64,000 nucleotides of DNA from Heliocidaris tuberculata (taxonomy: Eukaryota > Echinodermata > Echinoidea > Camarodonta > Echinometridae). The translations under genes were made by a program, and so were the position numbers. Position 1 is the first letter of the stretch. Each line of letters starts with the position of its first letter. Shown here one piece after another: positions 30,301 to 45,300 of this stretch. The notes below the pieces were generated by a model. The model had not been told where the DNA came from and made no database searches. It worked only from the letters and a program-made list of their open reading frames with translations. The stretch covers positions 6,183,577 to 6,247,576 of the forward strand of contig CM046845.1 in assembly GCA_025618425.1 (NCBI GenBank), in the 5' to 3' direction.

Positions 30301-33300
30301 CGTCAAATTTCTTGGATTTTTGTTGATAAGTATTAAAGGGGGTACCCAATGCTGAAACAATGTTAGTTCATTTAAAAGATCATGATTTTATTAGCAGAAA
30401 ATCATCTGCCTTAAGTTTTTTAAAAATTCGTGTTGCCAGAAAAATCCCCGAAGTATGGTAAGACTTCAGGATATTTTGGCCCCTCAGCTGTGTCCCAATT
30501 TCAGCTAGGTAACCACAATGACGTCAAAGTGGTTACCCAGGTTCGCGTATTGCAGATGTGTTGCGCGCTAGACTGTACAAAATGCATTACACCTTGCGCG
30601 CATTTTGCTATAATTGCGCGACAAGGTAACCACTTTGACGTCATTGTGGTTACCTAGCTGAAATTGGGACACAGCTGAGGGGCCAAAATATCCTGAAATC
30701 TTACCATATTTCGGGGATTTTCTGGCAACACGAATTTTAAATTTTTTTTAAGGCAGATGATTTTCTTCTAATAAAATCATGATCTTTTAAATGAACTAAC
30801 ATTGTTTCAGCATTGGGTACCCCCTTTAAGATACTAGCAATACTAAGATACTATGAGATTTCGCCTCCTAAAATTTAGTGTTAACCCTTTCGAGACAATT
30901 GACCACATTTTGTGGTTTGGCCTAATAATTTTTGATTTAGAGCCTTAAAAAATATACCAGATGCATGAGTAGAAAGAGCAAAAAATTCTGCACATAGTGT
31001 GTCCATTTTTGTTACATGATCATATTGCCTTTGATGCCAGGAATTTTAGAAAGGAGAATAAGATTGAACATCCTTAAATTGGCAACACATTGAGAGATTC
31101 AAAATCGTTTTTTTTTTGTCCAAATTGGCAACTTTTTCAACTTTTCGACAAAGTTCCTAACCATGTATATTATTTTCAAGACATTACATCTTATTAGAAC
31201 CACGTAGCACTAAAAGAAAAATATTATTGTTGCCAATTTGCAGAACAAAATGTGATCAATTGAGCTCTTAAATAATTCCTGTCCTGAAAGGGTTAAACAA
31301 ATGAGAGGCAAAAAATAATATATATACTGGGCCAGGGACGCAAACTCCAAAAAACGGCAGAATGCACTATACACTATACATACATGTAAACCAATGAGTA
31401 TACTAAACACAGTGACACATATGGGCTATCTCTGTGTGAAGCCCCAAGCACAGGGAGCAGTCGGGGTGGAAAGGTCCTAGCGTATGGCAGTGATCTGGCG
31501 TTCCTTACAGATATTTGCATTGAAATTCACCGAAAAAAAAAATTATAGATCAGATACCACATGAACTCTTACAAACATCTTTTGATACAAGGAGAACAAC
31601 ATGTGACTATATTTCACACGTTTCTTTCAAATTTCCTTTTTGCCACCAATACTGTACATGAGCTTTAACTGACAAACTAAAAAGTCATCCAATAGGAAAA
31701 AGAAACATGAAGAGAACTTGAATAATGATGAAAATACACTCAAAGTGAGTGAAAATGAAGAAAGTGGACAGTTCATCACATGGTTACATGCTTTCATAGA
31801 AACAAACTTTCAAAAAATAGTTTTTACTTATGCCAAAAAATAGCCCTGTGTAAAATGTTCAAGCGAGTACTTTGCTTCATAGCAAATCAAATAAAGAAAA
31901 AAACAAACTCTTGAATTTTGTTTAAACAATAATGCCCTAAATAAATAAAATGTGGGGTCTTCAATCTTTTTTTCAATGTCACACATAACTTTAAGAATTT
32001 TTTGATGGGAACAATATTCACAATGTATGTATTTGTTTCTACTTCAGTAAAAATTTAAAAGAAGAAATAGCAAATTTTCCTTCAAACAAATAGTATTACA
32101 TGAATATTCTTGGGTAGGATTTGCTTCCCACGGCACAGAAAGTGTTAAAGAATCGAGGCTCTATGTGCTTTGATTAAAGGGAAGGTTGAGTTCTGGGAAA
32201 GGTGAAAAATAATTTGTGAGCTTTCTCATTCCTCTTACGACTTACGTCAGTTTGAAAGAACATCATAGTAGAAAAGTCCCCTGAAAATGATTTCTCTTCA
32301 AATGCCCTTATATACAAAATATGACAAAAAACAGTGAAAGCGTTTGGGCCGAACATTCATGCCACATCTGTGTGCAGTCCCCTATACCCATTTCTGTGTG
32401 CAGTGCATGTGCTTTTGAGCTAGTTTGGGTTGATTTCGTATTATTTTGATGATTCCAAAACCTCACAGTATACACCAATCCTTATGATCAGCCTTTCCCA
32501 ATTGCTTCCAAACAGTTTCTTTCACAATATAATCGCATGACCAGAACTCAACTTTATCTTTAAAGATACAGCAAACTTGCATCTCTGCCATCACGGTGGA
32601 TAGTTACCAGTACTAACATTTTTTAATGTATCTTTTCCTGTCATCTGAGATACGATTAAATGAAGCATGATTAGGAGAAGAAAGCTTAAAAGCCTTTTTA
32701 AAATTTGCATTTTAAATCTCCTTCTATCATTGGCAAGAGAAAACAATACATTAGTTCTAAAATAGAGTAGGGATCTAGCTGGCAGACAATGTTCTAATTA
32801 AGAAAAAATAAGACATAATACATGGTGGAAGTAATTAGCTTTATAAAAAACTAAAGCATTACTTGCTGAAGCATAACATTAATACTTTTATCCTCCCACA
32901 GTGATCTCATAAACTGTATCTTAGAATGTCATGATTTGCTAATAAACTCTGCCTCAGATAAAACATAATGATGCATCCTACAACATAATAATGCATCCTA
33001 CAAAATGAATTATTCAATGCAACTTTAAGATCTTTCTAATGAGTCTTGAGGTAATGGTAGACATGTATGCAAGCTTTGAAGCCTTGACTTAAAATCATAT
33101 TCCAATCCCAGTAAATATAAATATTACAGGCTTATCTCAAAAATTATAAATGGCCCCACCCCCTTTTCCTTTCTTTGCAGAGAACTATGGGGGCGTTTGT
33201 ACTTTCTTTGAGAAGGCAGAATGAGCGTTTCGAAATGCTCATCTAAAATGCAGTTTCACAGGGTACTGTTTATACTACTTTTCTCCAGGCGAATTTAGGT

Positions 33301-36300
33301 TCTGTAACTGGTTTCGCAAACCCCACTGTGCATGCTATGTGTTTATATGATGCCATATAAACGTGTTTACAAATGACTGTGCGTTTATGCTTCCCCAGAA
33401 ACCATGCTTTGGAGAAACACAGATTCAAAACGCACTTTTTTTTCAGTTTCACATCAGCATTTTAAATCAGCGATTATACGAAAATGACTGTGGACGCAAA
33501 TATGTTTTTAACTAAATGCGTAACAAATGGCTCATTCTGGCCTGAAAAATGGGAGCATAAATGCACCATTTGTCATATATGCATCACCTATCATACATCA
33601 TTTCTGTAGATGTACAATAATGGAATTAATACACTTTTGTTCATTTGAAATGGCTGCAGTTATAAGACTCATAAGTATAACGTGTATATAGTAGCTACAT
33701 GTAAACAAAACTATTAGCATTATTCTAAATGTCATTTACCCTCTCCCTGTATCCCATAAACTCTATACACAGGTCCAAACTGGAATCAGGATGGGGGTGG
33801 GGGGCGGTGGCAGGTTAAGTGTACTTTTCGAAGTGGCGTAATGGCATGGCGGTAGAGCGGAGGTCGTCCAGGGTTGGAAAACAAGTTCTCTCATTTTTTT
33901 GCTTTTATTTAAACTGAAATTTCTGGTTGGACTTCTCCTTTAATGTAACAGCTCTTTTCTGCACACCAAAACACACATTCAGTCAGATGTACACATATTG
34001 TAATCCCTCTATAGGAGCATACATTACTGTTATAATTTATATATTGTTATAATGATTATAACATATTTTGAGCTCAGTAATAGTTCTGTATTTCATAAAC
34101 CAACTGCTTCTTTAGTTGTGAAGATATTTCTAACTTATACCCCCAATATGGTTCCATGCTCTAATTTGTATGCTATTTTAAGGAAAAGAGGCCCCTAGAT
34201 GAATAATACTGGAAAAAAATATTAAAAGAAAAAAAAAAATTCAACACTGGTCTTCATCAAAAAATTGTAACAGAAATGCATATATCACTCAAAGAACTAA
34301 ATACATTTGTTTGTGCATGCATTACAGGGTTCTCCACTGGTCTGCATTTTGTCCGGGGGCTCTTGTGTTCGTCGGCCTCCGAAGTCAAATTTGCGGTTTC
34401 GCGACGGCGTCAAATTTGCGGTTTCGTGACGGCATACGTATTGTAGTGCACTGCGTCGAGATGGTGCATTATATGTGGCCGTGATCGCAATGAGAATTCG
34501 ACGTGGTTCATGCAAAGAGATAATGCGTTCGTAAGGGTTTCCGACATGATCATGCGAGTAAAGTTTTTATGATTGCGCAATGCCGCGCGGTCTTGATGCT
34601 GTCCTGTCTGTGCGTGAAAATATGTCAATTTTCATATCAGGGCGCATCAAGTTTTTGTCCGGGCGGGGAAATTTTGTCCGGGCGCTAAACTGGTTTTTCA
34701 AATTTTACCCGGGTGGAGCCCCCGGGTAAAACCGCTAGTGGAGAACCCTGCATTATAAAGTCACAAATACCTATCAATATCCAGAGTAGAATACATAACC
34801 ATTCCAGATGCAGATTGTGGAATAAAGAGGCAGAGAGAAAAAAAAAAGTGGGAAGAAAGTGACACAACACCCTCCCAGATTCTCTTCTGCTCCCATGCAT
34901 TAATGTTAGGTTTACATTATGTTCCCGGCAGCCACGGCAGGCACATTTCAGGCCACCGCGGACAAAATGGGATGGACGTGAGATGACGCGGGGGGAAGGG
35001 ATGGGCAAAAGTAACAGGCCATGATTGCCGTGGATGCGGGGCCAGATTTTTAAACTGTCAAAAAATTTGCCACAGCAGTCACCGTGTGGATGAGAAACCT
35101 AGTAGGCTGTAGTAAGATGGGGTGAACGCAACAAAACGTGACAGTACATAATACAAAACTTGGAGGCGGTCCGTAGTGGGACGGGAAGCATGTGTATTCC
35201 CTGGCATCTCATGGTCCTTTCAAGCTTTGTTACGTTCTGCCACATTTAGTGTGCATTGTGTCCTGTTTTGCCATGTTTTGTCAAGGTTCTCATGGCAAGC
35301 TAGGGTGCATGGTAGCCATTTCGTCATGTTCAATCACATCGTGTCCTGGTGTGTGACTGTTTATGGGCCTGGCGAGATACGGTCTGACACGGCGCGTGCG
35401 GTCTGGGAGGGAGTACAGAAAAGCCGGGCCCGGCAGGGGAGCTTCATTTGAGTCTGAGGTCTCAGGATACAATGATTGCTATTGCTTGGGAGACCTTCTT
35501 TTTATACCATGGGCACAAACGTGCTCCAAAGCTGCCCGGCGTCCACGTTTCATCCTCAGAAAGCCTTGACAGAACGTGAAAACCGTGAGGGACCCCATCA
35601 GACATGACAGGCCAGGAGGGAACGTACTGGCATCCATGGTAGACCGCGGGACGAACCGTAGTGCGCCTTTTAGCCTCCGGGACTCAGCAGCCCCTTCCCC
35701 CCACGGCCCGTCACGGATACTGTGATAGACCATGAGAAAACTTAGCAAGATCTAACAAAACTTGAAATATGGAGAAAAAATGGCCAAAATGCCATGGCAC
35801 ACTACATTCCGTGGCCGCCGGGAACATAATGTAAATCTAGCCTTACTTAAACTAGTTTGACCTTTGCCCCTTCAATGACCTCTTCATTAACCTATGCAAA
35901 GCCACAGCCACCACAAATAAAACTGACTTACCCTGTGATATCAGACTCTAGCTATCTAATAAACAGGACACTCTTTTTCACATACCTTCCACTACCTACA
36001 TGCTCAATTACATATTTTGGACAATGTTTAAAACACGCTTATGTAGAGCCTGATCGGTTAGTCACGGACGGACATTTGACAAATTTTGAAAGTTTGAAGG
36101 CCTGTAAAAAATAAGTTATGAGATGTGTTGAGCTGTTTTATGTTTCATTGTGAAGGGTACCACTGAAGGTACTAAATGATGATAAAATTTGGTTGCCATG
36201 GTTACCTACTAAAAATAGAATCCATTAAATATTCATTGTCACGGACGGACAAGATAGAAATGGGTTTCTTGACTTATCGGTAATCTTTTGTCTTTTCTAT

Positions 36301-39300
36301 CTAAACAAACTGTCACTGACAAATTTTTTTGACTGCAAATGTTAGTCAAGTTAATTGACTTCCCTGTCACATACATAGAATTTTAAAGCAAGCTGTAACT
36401 TTTGCTAGAGGTCCGAAAACTTTTTGTCACGGACGGACATTTGGGCGTCACGGACGGACATTTTGAGCGTCACGGACGGACATTAACTTAAAAACTGCAT
36501 GTGTTTCTTTCTAAAATTGCGCATATGTACTTCTTGCTTTCTACTTTTTGTTTGAAATTGATTTTATTCCACTATTAAGCAAAACTTAGCATGAAAAACT
36601 TAGTTTTTAAGTGGAATCTATGTCAAAAGTGGATGCCTGTATTGTAGTGTATACACAATGTACAAGTGCATGTAGTCATGTAGTGTGCAACTGTACATGT
36701 ACAATATATGCTACAGACCAAAGTGAACATGTTGAGAAGTATGTGATGTAAGCTTTCAAAATATGACCCTTTACATGACAGTCATGTAGGTGGACTGAAA
36801 TCAAACATCAATATTTAGTATTTTAATTTACTTTACAGCTCAAAGTCATATATTTTGTTTAACTCTAAATCTTTCTCATACCATAGTTTACTTTTTCAGT
36901 AATGTGTCTATCACTTTAAGAACAATGTAGGCTTTCTGGACAAAGGCCCTAATGGCAATAGTTGAGTGTATAAAGCCCATAGAGCCTAATTATGGCCTGT
37001 TAGTTGAGGGATTGCCCAACACAACTAGTTTAAGTCATATATTATAACTTTCTGACCCCCTTCCCCATAAAAAAACTGTTTCAGGGTTGATGCAACCAAT
37101 TTAATTATGAGCATTTAATATCATATAGTGTCTAAAAAAGTTTCTTCTTATGTTATGTGATTACATGTACATAATTTTTAAAAACTTGTTGGCTGTGTAT
37201 GATCCTGAACTACAAAAAATCTCTATCTGTCTCAAACCTTACAACTAATTCAAAGCATTCTTACAAAATAGAGTCCAAACATGGCTCTTGCAGTCTGATA
37301 CCACATCTGACCTCCAATGCTTATGATTTTCAAGCACAACTTGTAATTCAATTTGAATATTGATCAAGCTTTGGTATTAATGTTAGATCTAAAACTTTTA
37401 CACGTTGCTGATGACCAAAAATATCAGCTACAGTAATAGCAATAATAATATTAATAAATAAATAAGTAAGAAAATAAGTATTCATCTTCTGTAAACACCT
37501 GTAACGGATGTCTTTTGCAGACTGACAATGCAGGCTGGCTCCCATTAGAGCCATAGCAAAAATCATTAGGTTTTTATGACATTTATTAGCTTGAAAAAGA
37601 AAAAAAAATTGGGGTGGGGTGGGGGGTAATTTTTACATTCATATTGGGATCACAATACCATATACAGTCCAAACTGTTTTAGCGACCACCTGTATAGAAA
37701 GACTACCTGTCTATAAAGACCACAATTTTTGTTTCCCTTAAAACTGTTTCTCATTGAAACATGTATTAAAGGAACCTGTACTTAAAGACCACCTGCTCGT
37801 AAAGACAGTTTTCTTGTCTGTCTTGAGCGGTCTTTATAGGCAGGTTTCACTGTACGTGATATTTTGGATAAAATATGTTCCATGAACCAATAAACAATAA
37901 AACAATTCACTGAATTTGAAATCTCACAGCATTTACCATTTCAGTATATTGCATTGTCCGTCCGTGACAAAATTAGTGTCCGTCCGTGACAGTTTTCAAA
38001 TTCATTTTTAGTATATGTATATTTAATTGATCAAGGTTTTATTTATACATGGTATAGGTCTCTAGCTAGTGAGATAGCTCAGCATGGTTTTTGTTTTCAC
38101 TTTTGCCCCACCAATGGAAAAAAAAACTTTAACAATTTTTTTCTGTCACGGACGGACAAATTTGCATCAAGATGTGAATGACCATGCAGCACGACCATTT
38201 CTGTACAAATATTTTCAAATATTTTTTTGTTTTCAATGGAATGGTGTTTGATCTATAATTATTTGCTAACAAAACTTAAGAAAGTTTAGAGAGTATTAAA
38301 CTAGGACCAACTCAGTCTTTCTAGAAAATGTCCATCCGTGACATTAGTGTTCATTACCCCTGTTGAAAAACGGGCCAATCCAATGACTTACTGGACCTTG
38401 TCAATTAAACAAACGCGAATTTTAGTAACTTTAGATATTAATGAAAAACCTGAAAGTGATTTCATCATAAAAATCTGAAAATTAATTTTTCACCCCAATG
38501 CTCACTCTTAACCGATCAGGCTCATGTACTTCTCCAAAACAATATGACTTTTTCACTTAGCTCTTATGCCGTTACAGATTTTCCACGGACATGTACCTAT
38601 AAAGAACAAGAGTTGGTGTACTACTAAGTCTTCAGGAAAAGGTAAACTTCAATTTTGAATCTTGTGACAGAACTGAGCTCTTTTGCTCAACTTCTTTAAA
38701 TTTTTTTTCTTCCTTAATAAGTACAAATAAATGGCATGAAAAAACAGGGTGCCAGCTTTCTCACTGTTCATGCCATGAACTCAAGCATGTTAAGATCTAA
38801 CTTAGATCTCAAACTTTGCTCTAGACAAGAAAAGGAGATTCAATATTGTCACACTAATCAGTCTACTTATCATACTTTATGATAAAGGCTCCTTCACATA
38901 TGATGTGTTAAAATGGCAAGCCAGGATGGAAAAAACTATGCAATGAAGGTGCTACTTGTACTCATTTATCTGCATGTTATATTATACAGAAACGTGAAGG
39001 GTATTATGCTTATTTCACCCTGGTGGATTCCTATGGCATGTGAACAAGGCTGTAAACAAGGCTAAGAAGTTCATCTTTTAGAGGCAATTCCAAAAACAGA
39101 TGGGAAAACTCCTAGATCTAATCCACACAAGACTCTCCCCACTGGTAAGAAAATCATATCAACTAATTGCTCTGCAGAGTTTGGTTCCCAGCTAACTTCT
39201 TAAATGTAGTGTGGGAGAGACAAACTGTCTACATAGTAAGCTGTGGAATCTTTGAAGATACTAAATACAGCGTGTTAAAACGAAATGAATAATTCAAAGG

Positions 39301-42300
39301 AAGACGCTTCATGAAAATACCTTTTAAAAAGTGTAGAAAGCCAGAGAGAGGAAACCTCCCCAGGGTAATACTTGTAAGCTATGATCCCTAACTGAATTCA
39401 GGGATGGGCAAAAGAGCCACAGCTCACCCCCTTCATCAGAAGAGGCTGGAAGGACTTTTCTAAAATACATTAGAGGAGAAATGTAAAAATCTTATCAGGG
39501 GGAAGGGGGATGTGCTCCTGAATTTGCCCCCCCCCCTTTCCCTTCATACCATCAAGAAGTGATATTCTGAAAACTATGTTATCTTTTATGTCAGTAAAAG
39601 TATGTCAAATGTCATAAAAAATAATGTTAATGTCTACACAAAGCCGACTGCATACGCATATAGTTAGGAGAGACATCTGCGCAAGCACCAATAATAAGTA
39701 TTTATTCCATGCAATTTTAATTTGTTGTGACAATTAAATTACTTAGAAGATAACATAGTTTTCAGACTACAACCCTTGGATACGCCCTCACTACAGCCCC
39801 TGGATACGCCCTTACTATAGCCCCTGAATACACTCTTGGTATCATCATCCTAGGACAATTAGTGTCTTACCTTAGCTCTCAATTCCAATAGCTTCACTGG
39901 CTGCTCCGATAAAGGCAACATTTTTCCATCTTCATCTAGAAATAAATGGAAAACAGATTATGTTTATAGATAAAAAGTTCTGGTCATGCAATTACATTAT
40001 GAAAGAAACTGTTTCAAAGCAGTTGTGAAAGGCTGATCATGTCTACATCATAATTGGTGTATACTGTGAGGAATTGGAATCATCAAAATGATCCAATCAC
40101 GCTCAAAAGCACATGCACAGCACACAGAAATGGGTATATGGGACTGCAACACACGTGGCATGAATGTTTGGACCGAACACTTCAGCTATTTCTCATCATA
40201 CTTTGAACACGAGGGCATTTGAAGAGCAATCCTTTTCAGGTTACATTTCTACTATGATGTTCTTCCAAACTGACATAAAAGGAAGGAGAAAGCTCACAAA
40301 TTATTTTTTCGCCTTTCCCAGAACTCAACCTTCTCTTCCATGCAATTGATTACTCTCATACATTATATATTCTCAGATGATTGAATACTACACATTTACA
40401 GATTTGTCTGATATTTGTTTGTCTTATCGGATGCATGGCCCAGTTTCAAACATCATTTGACGATTACCTAGACGTCAAGGATGGATGTTGGATTTCATGA
40501 CAAATTGACGGCTGACTCCCACAAGAGTATTAAGAGATTGAAAAACATGTTTACCACAAAACATCTTCCGTATTTTCTGAAAACAGTTCCATTGTGCTTA
40601 TACCTCTCATTTCCAAATGTATATACCTTTGTTGAAAAAGAAACAGAGCCTTTTCGATTGAGGATATTGAATAGACGGAAATAAACAGCACAAAGCCATT
40701 TACATGGTCTGAAGATTTAAAGGTAAAAATCCTGAGTTCATAGCATATAAGATGTAACAAAGTCAATCCACTTTTACACTAAATATTACAAACTACAAAT
40801 GAATGCTATCTGCCAAACACTTTTGGTTGAACAGGTATAACAGTTAAGTTATTAACATTTTGAAAATGTATAACAGCTGAAACATGAGCAAATAAATGCA
40901 AGAAAATCAAGCTAACAGTTTTGGTTGTATGTTGAGCATTCAATACCTGTACATATATGTGCAATGCTTTATAGTGAATATGGTTTATAATAATCCTTTT
41001 TTTTTGTTTAACTTTTCCATTTTTGAATTAGAACTAACTTTTAACTTTTTTGATTTGCCTTTGAGCAAGTAGCACAATATATAGTTTGCATCCAGATCAG
41101 GGGTTTGTATACCTGAGGATGCTTGAGTGTTGCCAAGTTTCCACACCTCCAGGGAATGCGAGTACTGCAAGAGAAGCATCCTTGCCTTGGGCGCCAGAGT
41201 CACAATGGGCTTCTAAGTGAGAAAAGTGAAGAGCAAAATGAGAAGATTGTTCTTTAGGAGAGGAGATTTACAGAAGTATTTATGGTTCACTCATCCGACT
41301 TTCAATAGAGAGGTTTAGCAGGGCTGTCAACTTTGGGGAACTGCTTGGAGGGAGATTCGTTTTTTTCTTTCTCTTGCCCAGTGTGACCAGCACCAGAAAT
41401 TAAATTAAATTAAAAACCATAAAAAATTATGCTAAATTAATGCTTTAAAAATCGTCAAAAGGTCATCAGCGTTTTCGGCTGTCTTTTTACTCCAAAATTC
41501 TCGGACCAGAAAAAAAAAAAAAAAAAAGATCATCTGTGTTTTCGGCTGTCTTGGTGCGGGAAATTTTCATTTTTACACGTTTGCCGGGAGATTTTTTCAT
41601 AAAGCGGGAGATTTACACGTTTGGCGGGAGAGCAGGAGGAAGGGCGTGGTGGGGGGAGTCTCCCGCAACGATGCTGGTGGGACTGCGGGAGAATGAGCGT
41701 TGTGGCGTGAGACTCCTGCCAAAGAGTTGACAGCCCTGGGTTTAGGGATTGTCTGACACATGTTCCAGTGATGCCGATCCAACATGTGCTCCTGTAACAT
41801 TCGTTCTGGCTTTATTTTGTCAAAGATATACGGTTAGGCATGCAATTAGGTTTTAGGTTAGGTTTAGGGTAAGGGTTGGTTATAGTGCTTGGTTCAGGGT
41901 TGATGTTGGGATAGTGCTGTAGCTCGCAACCCAAAGTCTTGGTCTGATCTGGCTCGTTAACTTCTAAAAATCCTTAATACCAGTCTGGTAACTCGTTAAA
42001 GCAACATAGTTCAGTCTATCATCAAAATTTTGCCATAAAAAATGTCTGTTCTTCCCCTTCAAGGTCTTTGTAAGTCATATTGCAATAAACTCTGGGCAGC
42101 AGACATGCCCATCTACACACAAATTTCTTAGAAAAATACATCTTTCTGAGTGATAAAAGATGACAAAAAGTGAGCTTTTTCACAACTTCTTTTCTTCCGG
42201 ACCCACTTTGAGTTTTAGTCTGGTTCGTGCCTGGCTCGGCTCAAAACCTTTAGTCTGGCGAGTTTGAGACCTGGGCCCAGTTTCATAAAACTTGTTATCA

Positions 42301-45300
42301 ATAACTACTGCCTCATTTTTCTGAAAATTCGTTCTCAACCAATCAGGTCCAAGCATTTCAGTAGCTTATAACAGTTATTGTAACCTGTTATTGATAACAA
42401 GTTTTATGAACAGGGCCCAGTTCTGGTTCCGAGCTACAGCACTAAGTTGGGCATGCAGTTAGTGTAGGATATTGACTGCAGAGCAAGTGTCGTTTGGTCC
42501 AAACTCAATGGCCTTGCGGCATCCCAGGAGGTTGGTCTTTGAAGACCAAAATAATTTTGCCTACTGAAATCATGTATAGGCAGATTTATTACAACCGTCG
42601 ATACCCTTGTTGCTATCACTGTCAGGGAGAATATTTCCTTTCTCCAAAGTCCCCTATGCTTGGTATTTGTACTAAGGGTGTTACATGCATGCACAGACAA
42701 AAAAACCCCTGAGGGGGGGGGGGATGTCTCACTGAGACCAGTACATCATCCACATACATGAAAACGGATAAAAAGGGTACTTTTTGGGCATTAGGCGCGT
42801 AACCCGGGTTATCGTTTAGGGTATCAAAAACAGCAAAAATCAAGAAAAAGGGTATCAAATTTGGAGGTGATAAAAAGAAGATCCACGGAAATTGCCGTCA
42901 AGAGCATAGAAACCAGAGATGTTAGACAGATTTCCCTGTTTATAGGTATCAAAACTACTCCTATTCCAATCCCCGTTTAAGGTGCTTTTCAGAAGGTGAT
43001 TTACGTGGATGATGTACAGGTCTCAATGAGACATGCCCCCCCCCCCCCCCCCGGGCAAAAAACCCTGTGTATAACAAATCGCGGGTGACACTTGCCCTGC
43101 AGTCAATTTTTTACCTTAGTCACTGTAACGACAAAAATTACAAAACTTAGCAGAAGCAGTAATGTTCACTAGGACATTATAATGCAGAAGATGATAAATG
43201 TGAAGCAGAAGGGGTAACCGAGTATTGCTTCAGAATGAGACTCACGTGGGGAAAGCCGCGTATTCTGTGACGCAGTCGAGCCATCGTTTTACTTGGTTTG
43301 CCGCCAGGCATCTCTACATGGACTGGATTCACAGCCAACAATGTATCTACACCTGCACAGAACACAATCCAAACACATATATGATAATAAGTAAACAAAC
43401 CAGGAAATATATTACAGTATGTATAAAACTATATGTATATGGCTTAATATTAAGAGCTGCACAGGACACATGGGCCCCTAAAATCTAACACTGGACCTCA
43501 TAATCTAAAAAATTTAAACAGGGGGCTCATGCATACTAACCTTAAAATTGTAATCGGTTCTCCTACAAAAAAAAAGTTAGTGTGGAGTCCTGCTTACTGT
43601 ATCCAGTTTCATTTGTCTTATTTAAGAAACTCCTGACAGTTCTGAGACATAAACATGTGTGTACAAAATTCATATTTGATATCACAGTATATGTACACAC
43701 CTATGGAACATATACACCAAGGACATGATGGATTGCACACATAGAGCAGGACTCCCCACTAACTTTTACGTTGGGGCCTGGACTGAAATTTGAAAGGTCT
43801 GCTTCAATTTTGAAATTGAGGAGGTCTGAAGTTAGGATTTGGGGGCCCATGTGCCCCAGGCCTGTTAGTTCTGAGCCCTTCATCGAGACTTGCATTACTT
43901 TAAAAACATTCTTTTCAGTACTGCCAGGAGATATTTTGAAATTGTTGGAAATCAGCAGATCCAATGACAAATACCACATTGATGATCCAGAACTTCCTCT
44001 GGCAAGATGTTTGCTCTGTGCTTAATTTTGTCAATGCTATATGGTTAGAACTGGGTTTTAGCGTAGGTTTAGGTTTAAGGTTGTGGCTAGCATTGGGTAT
44101 AGTGTTTGGTTTCCCACTTGAACACATCCAAACATGACTTCAAAGACAAGGATGTACTCATTCTAGACAAAGAATCTTGGTGGTTTGAGAGGGGGGTCTG
44201 TGAAGCTGTCTACGTCAACGCTGAGAACCCTACTCTCAATAAGGGCCTGCGACATAACCTCTCCCGGGTGTATAGCGCCATAATCCAGAGAATTCCTCGA
44301 CGTCTTACTCGAAACAATAACACTGATAGTGCGTCTGCGCCGATTGGCAACAACGTTTTCCCGCCACCAAATCAGACAAGCTGATGTAACGTCCAGGATC
44401 GGACATGAAACCGTTCTCGGAAATAATTTGTAAGTCGAGATGGAATAATCTAATTATTTGTTTAGTATAAGAAATTCTACCAGTATTAAAAATCAAACGT
44501 GGAGCAACTGTAGCTGGAGCATGTGTTGCAAAGTTGTATGACACAAGCTTTGGTGACAATTGCTCCAAAGTCAATTACCTTCACTAAGTAATGTCATTAC
44601 CTCAACCCTGGACCACACACTTGACCTAATCCTAAACCTAACCTAACACCCTATTGCAACCCTAACCCTATACCTTTGACAAAATGAAGCCTGGAGCAAT
44701 TGTTGCCTGAGAAAATATTGGATCATCCTTGTATGACAATTGTCATACCGCAGAACGGAATATCATACCTCCTGATACAAGACTATCTCCAGCTGTAACC
44801 AGGGCCCTGACATCGTGGCTGTGATCTCGTATGGTCCTGCCCCGCACCCAGTGCTTGGTCTCCGATCCCGAGGCCTTCTGGACTAGCTGGAACTCGGAGA
44901 TGATGGGATCCACACCAGCTGAGAACACACAGGCCTGGTCCTCAGACACACAGAGGGCCAGGACTGAGGCTCGATGACTTGTGTAACTCTGTCAGGGATG
45001 ATTAAAAGAAACTGAATTGAAGAGAATACAATGTAACATTTATTGTCCATTTTCTGGAAACATATTCTTCATTGGTATGGTTATGCACAAAAGGAACTCA
45101 CAAATCAAAATAGTTACAAGTACTTGCTTTAACAGGTCTAATAAAACGTTAACTATTTAGTAGACCAATCACAATTCATCGCTTTTTACTCAAGATCATG
45201 GAGTCTTGATATGTCACCAAAAATGATGAAGTTTCAGGTGCTTGATCAGATACAGACCATGACCACATTTCTATTCTTCAGCATAATACCTTGAGCAGTG

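Larger units (their letters stand above)
30257..31690 (+). repeat. Dispersed repeat, copy carrying two TTAA insertions
   Basis: The outer parts (30257-30332, 30830-30880, 31297-31690) are homologous to the 4-kb copy in reverse. Two unrelated TTAA elements sit only 51 bases apart within it. Confidence 0.8.
9414..39870 (-). other. UTP4 intron 9, 30.5 kb, repeat-rich
   Basis: The intron separates exons 9 and 10, which are directly adjacent in the protein (LRAK/GMEQ). It holds simple-sequence blocks (TGGA-rich near 13 kb, GA/CT tracts near 18.4, 24.3-25.8 and 26.4-26.9 kb), a 26-bp tandem array, and many inverted-repeat elements. I found no convincing nested gene; ORFs in it are short, low in complexity or made by repeats. 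Confidence 0.85.

Noticed and set aside
35176..35748. ORFs of 60-91 residues on both strands in the GC-rich element
   Set aside because: High GC content lowers stop frequency; the peptides show no conserved motif and no transposase signature.
9414..39870. A nested gene inside intron 9
   Set aside because: No ORF showed recognisable domains or phase-consistent neighbouring exons; most lie in repeats or have low complexity.
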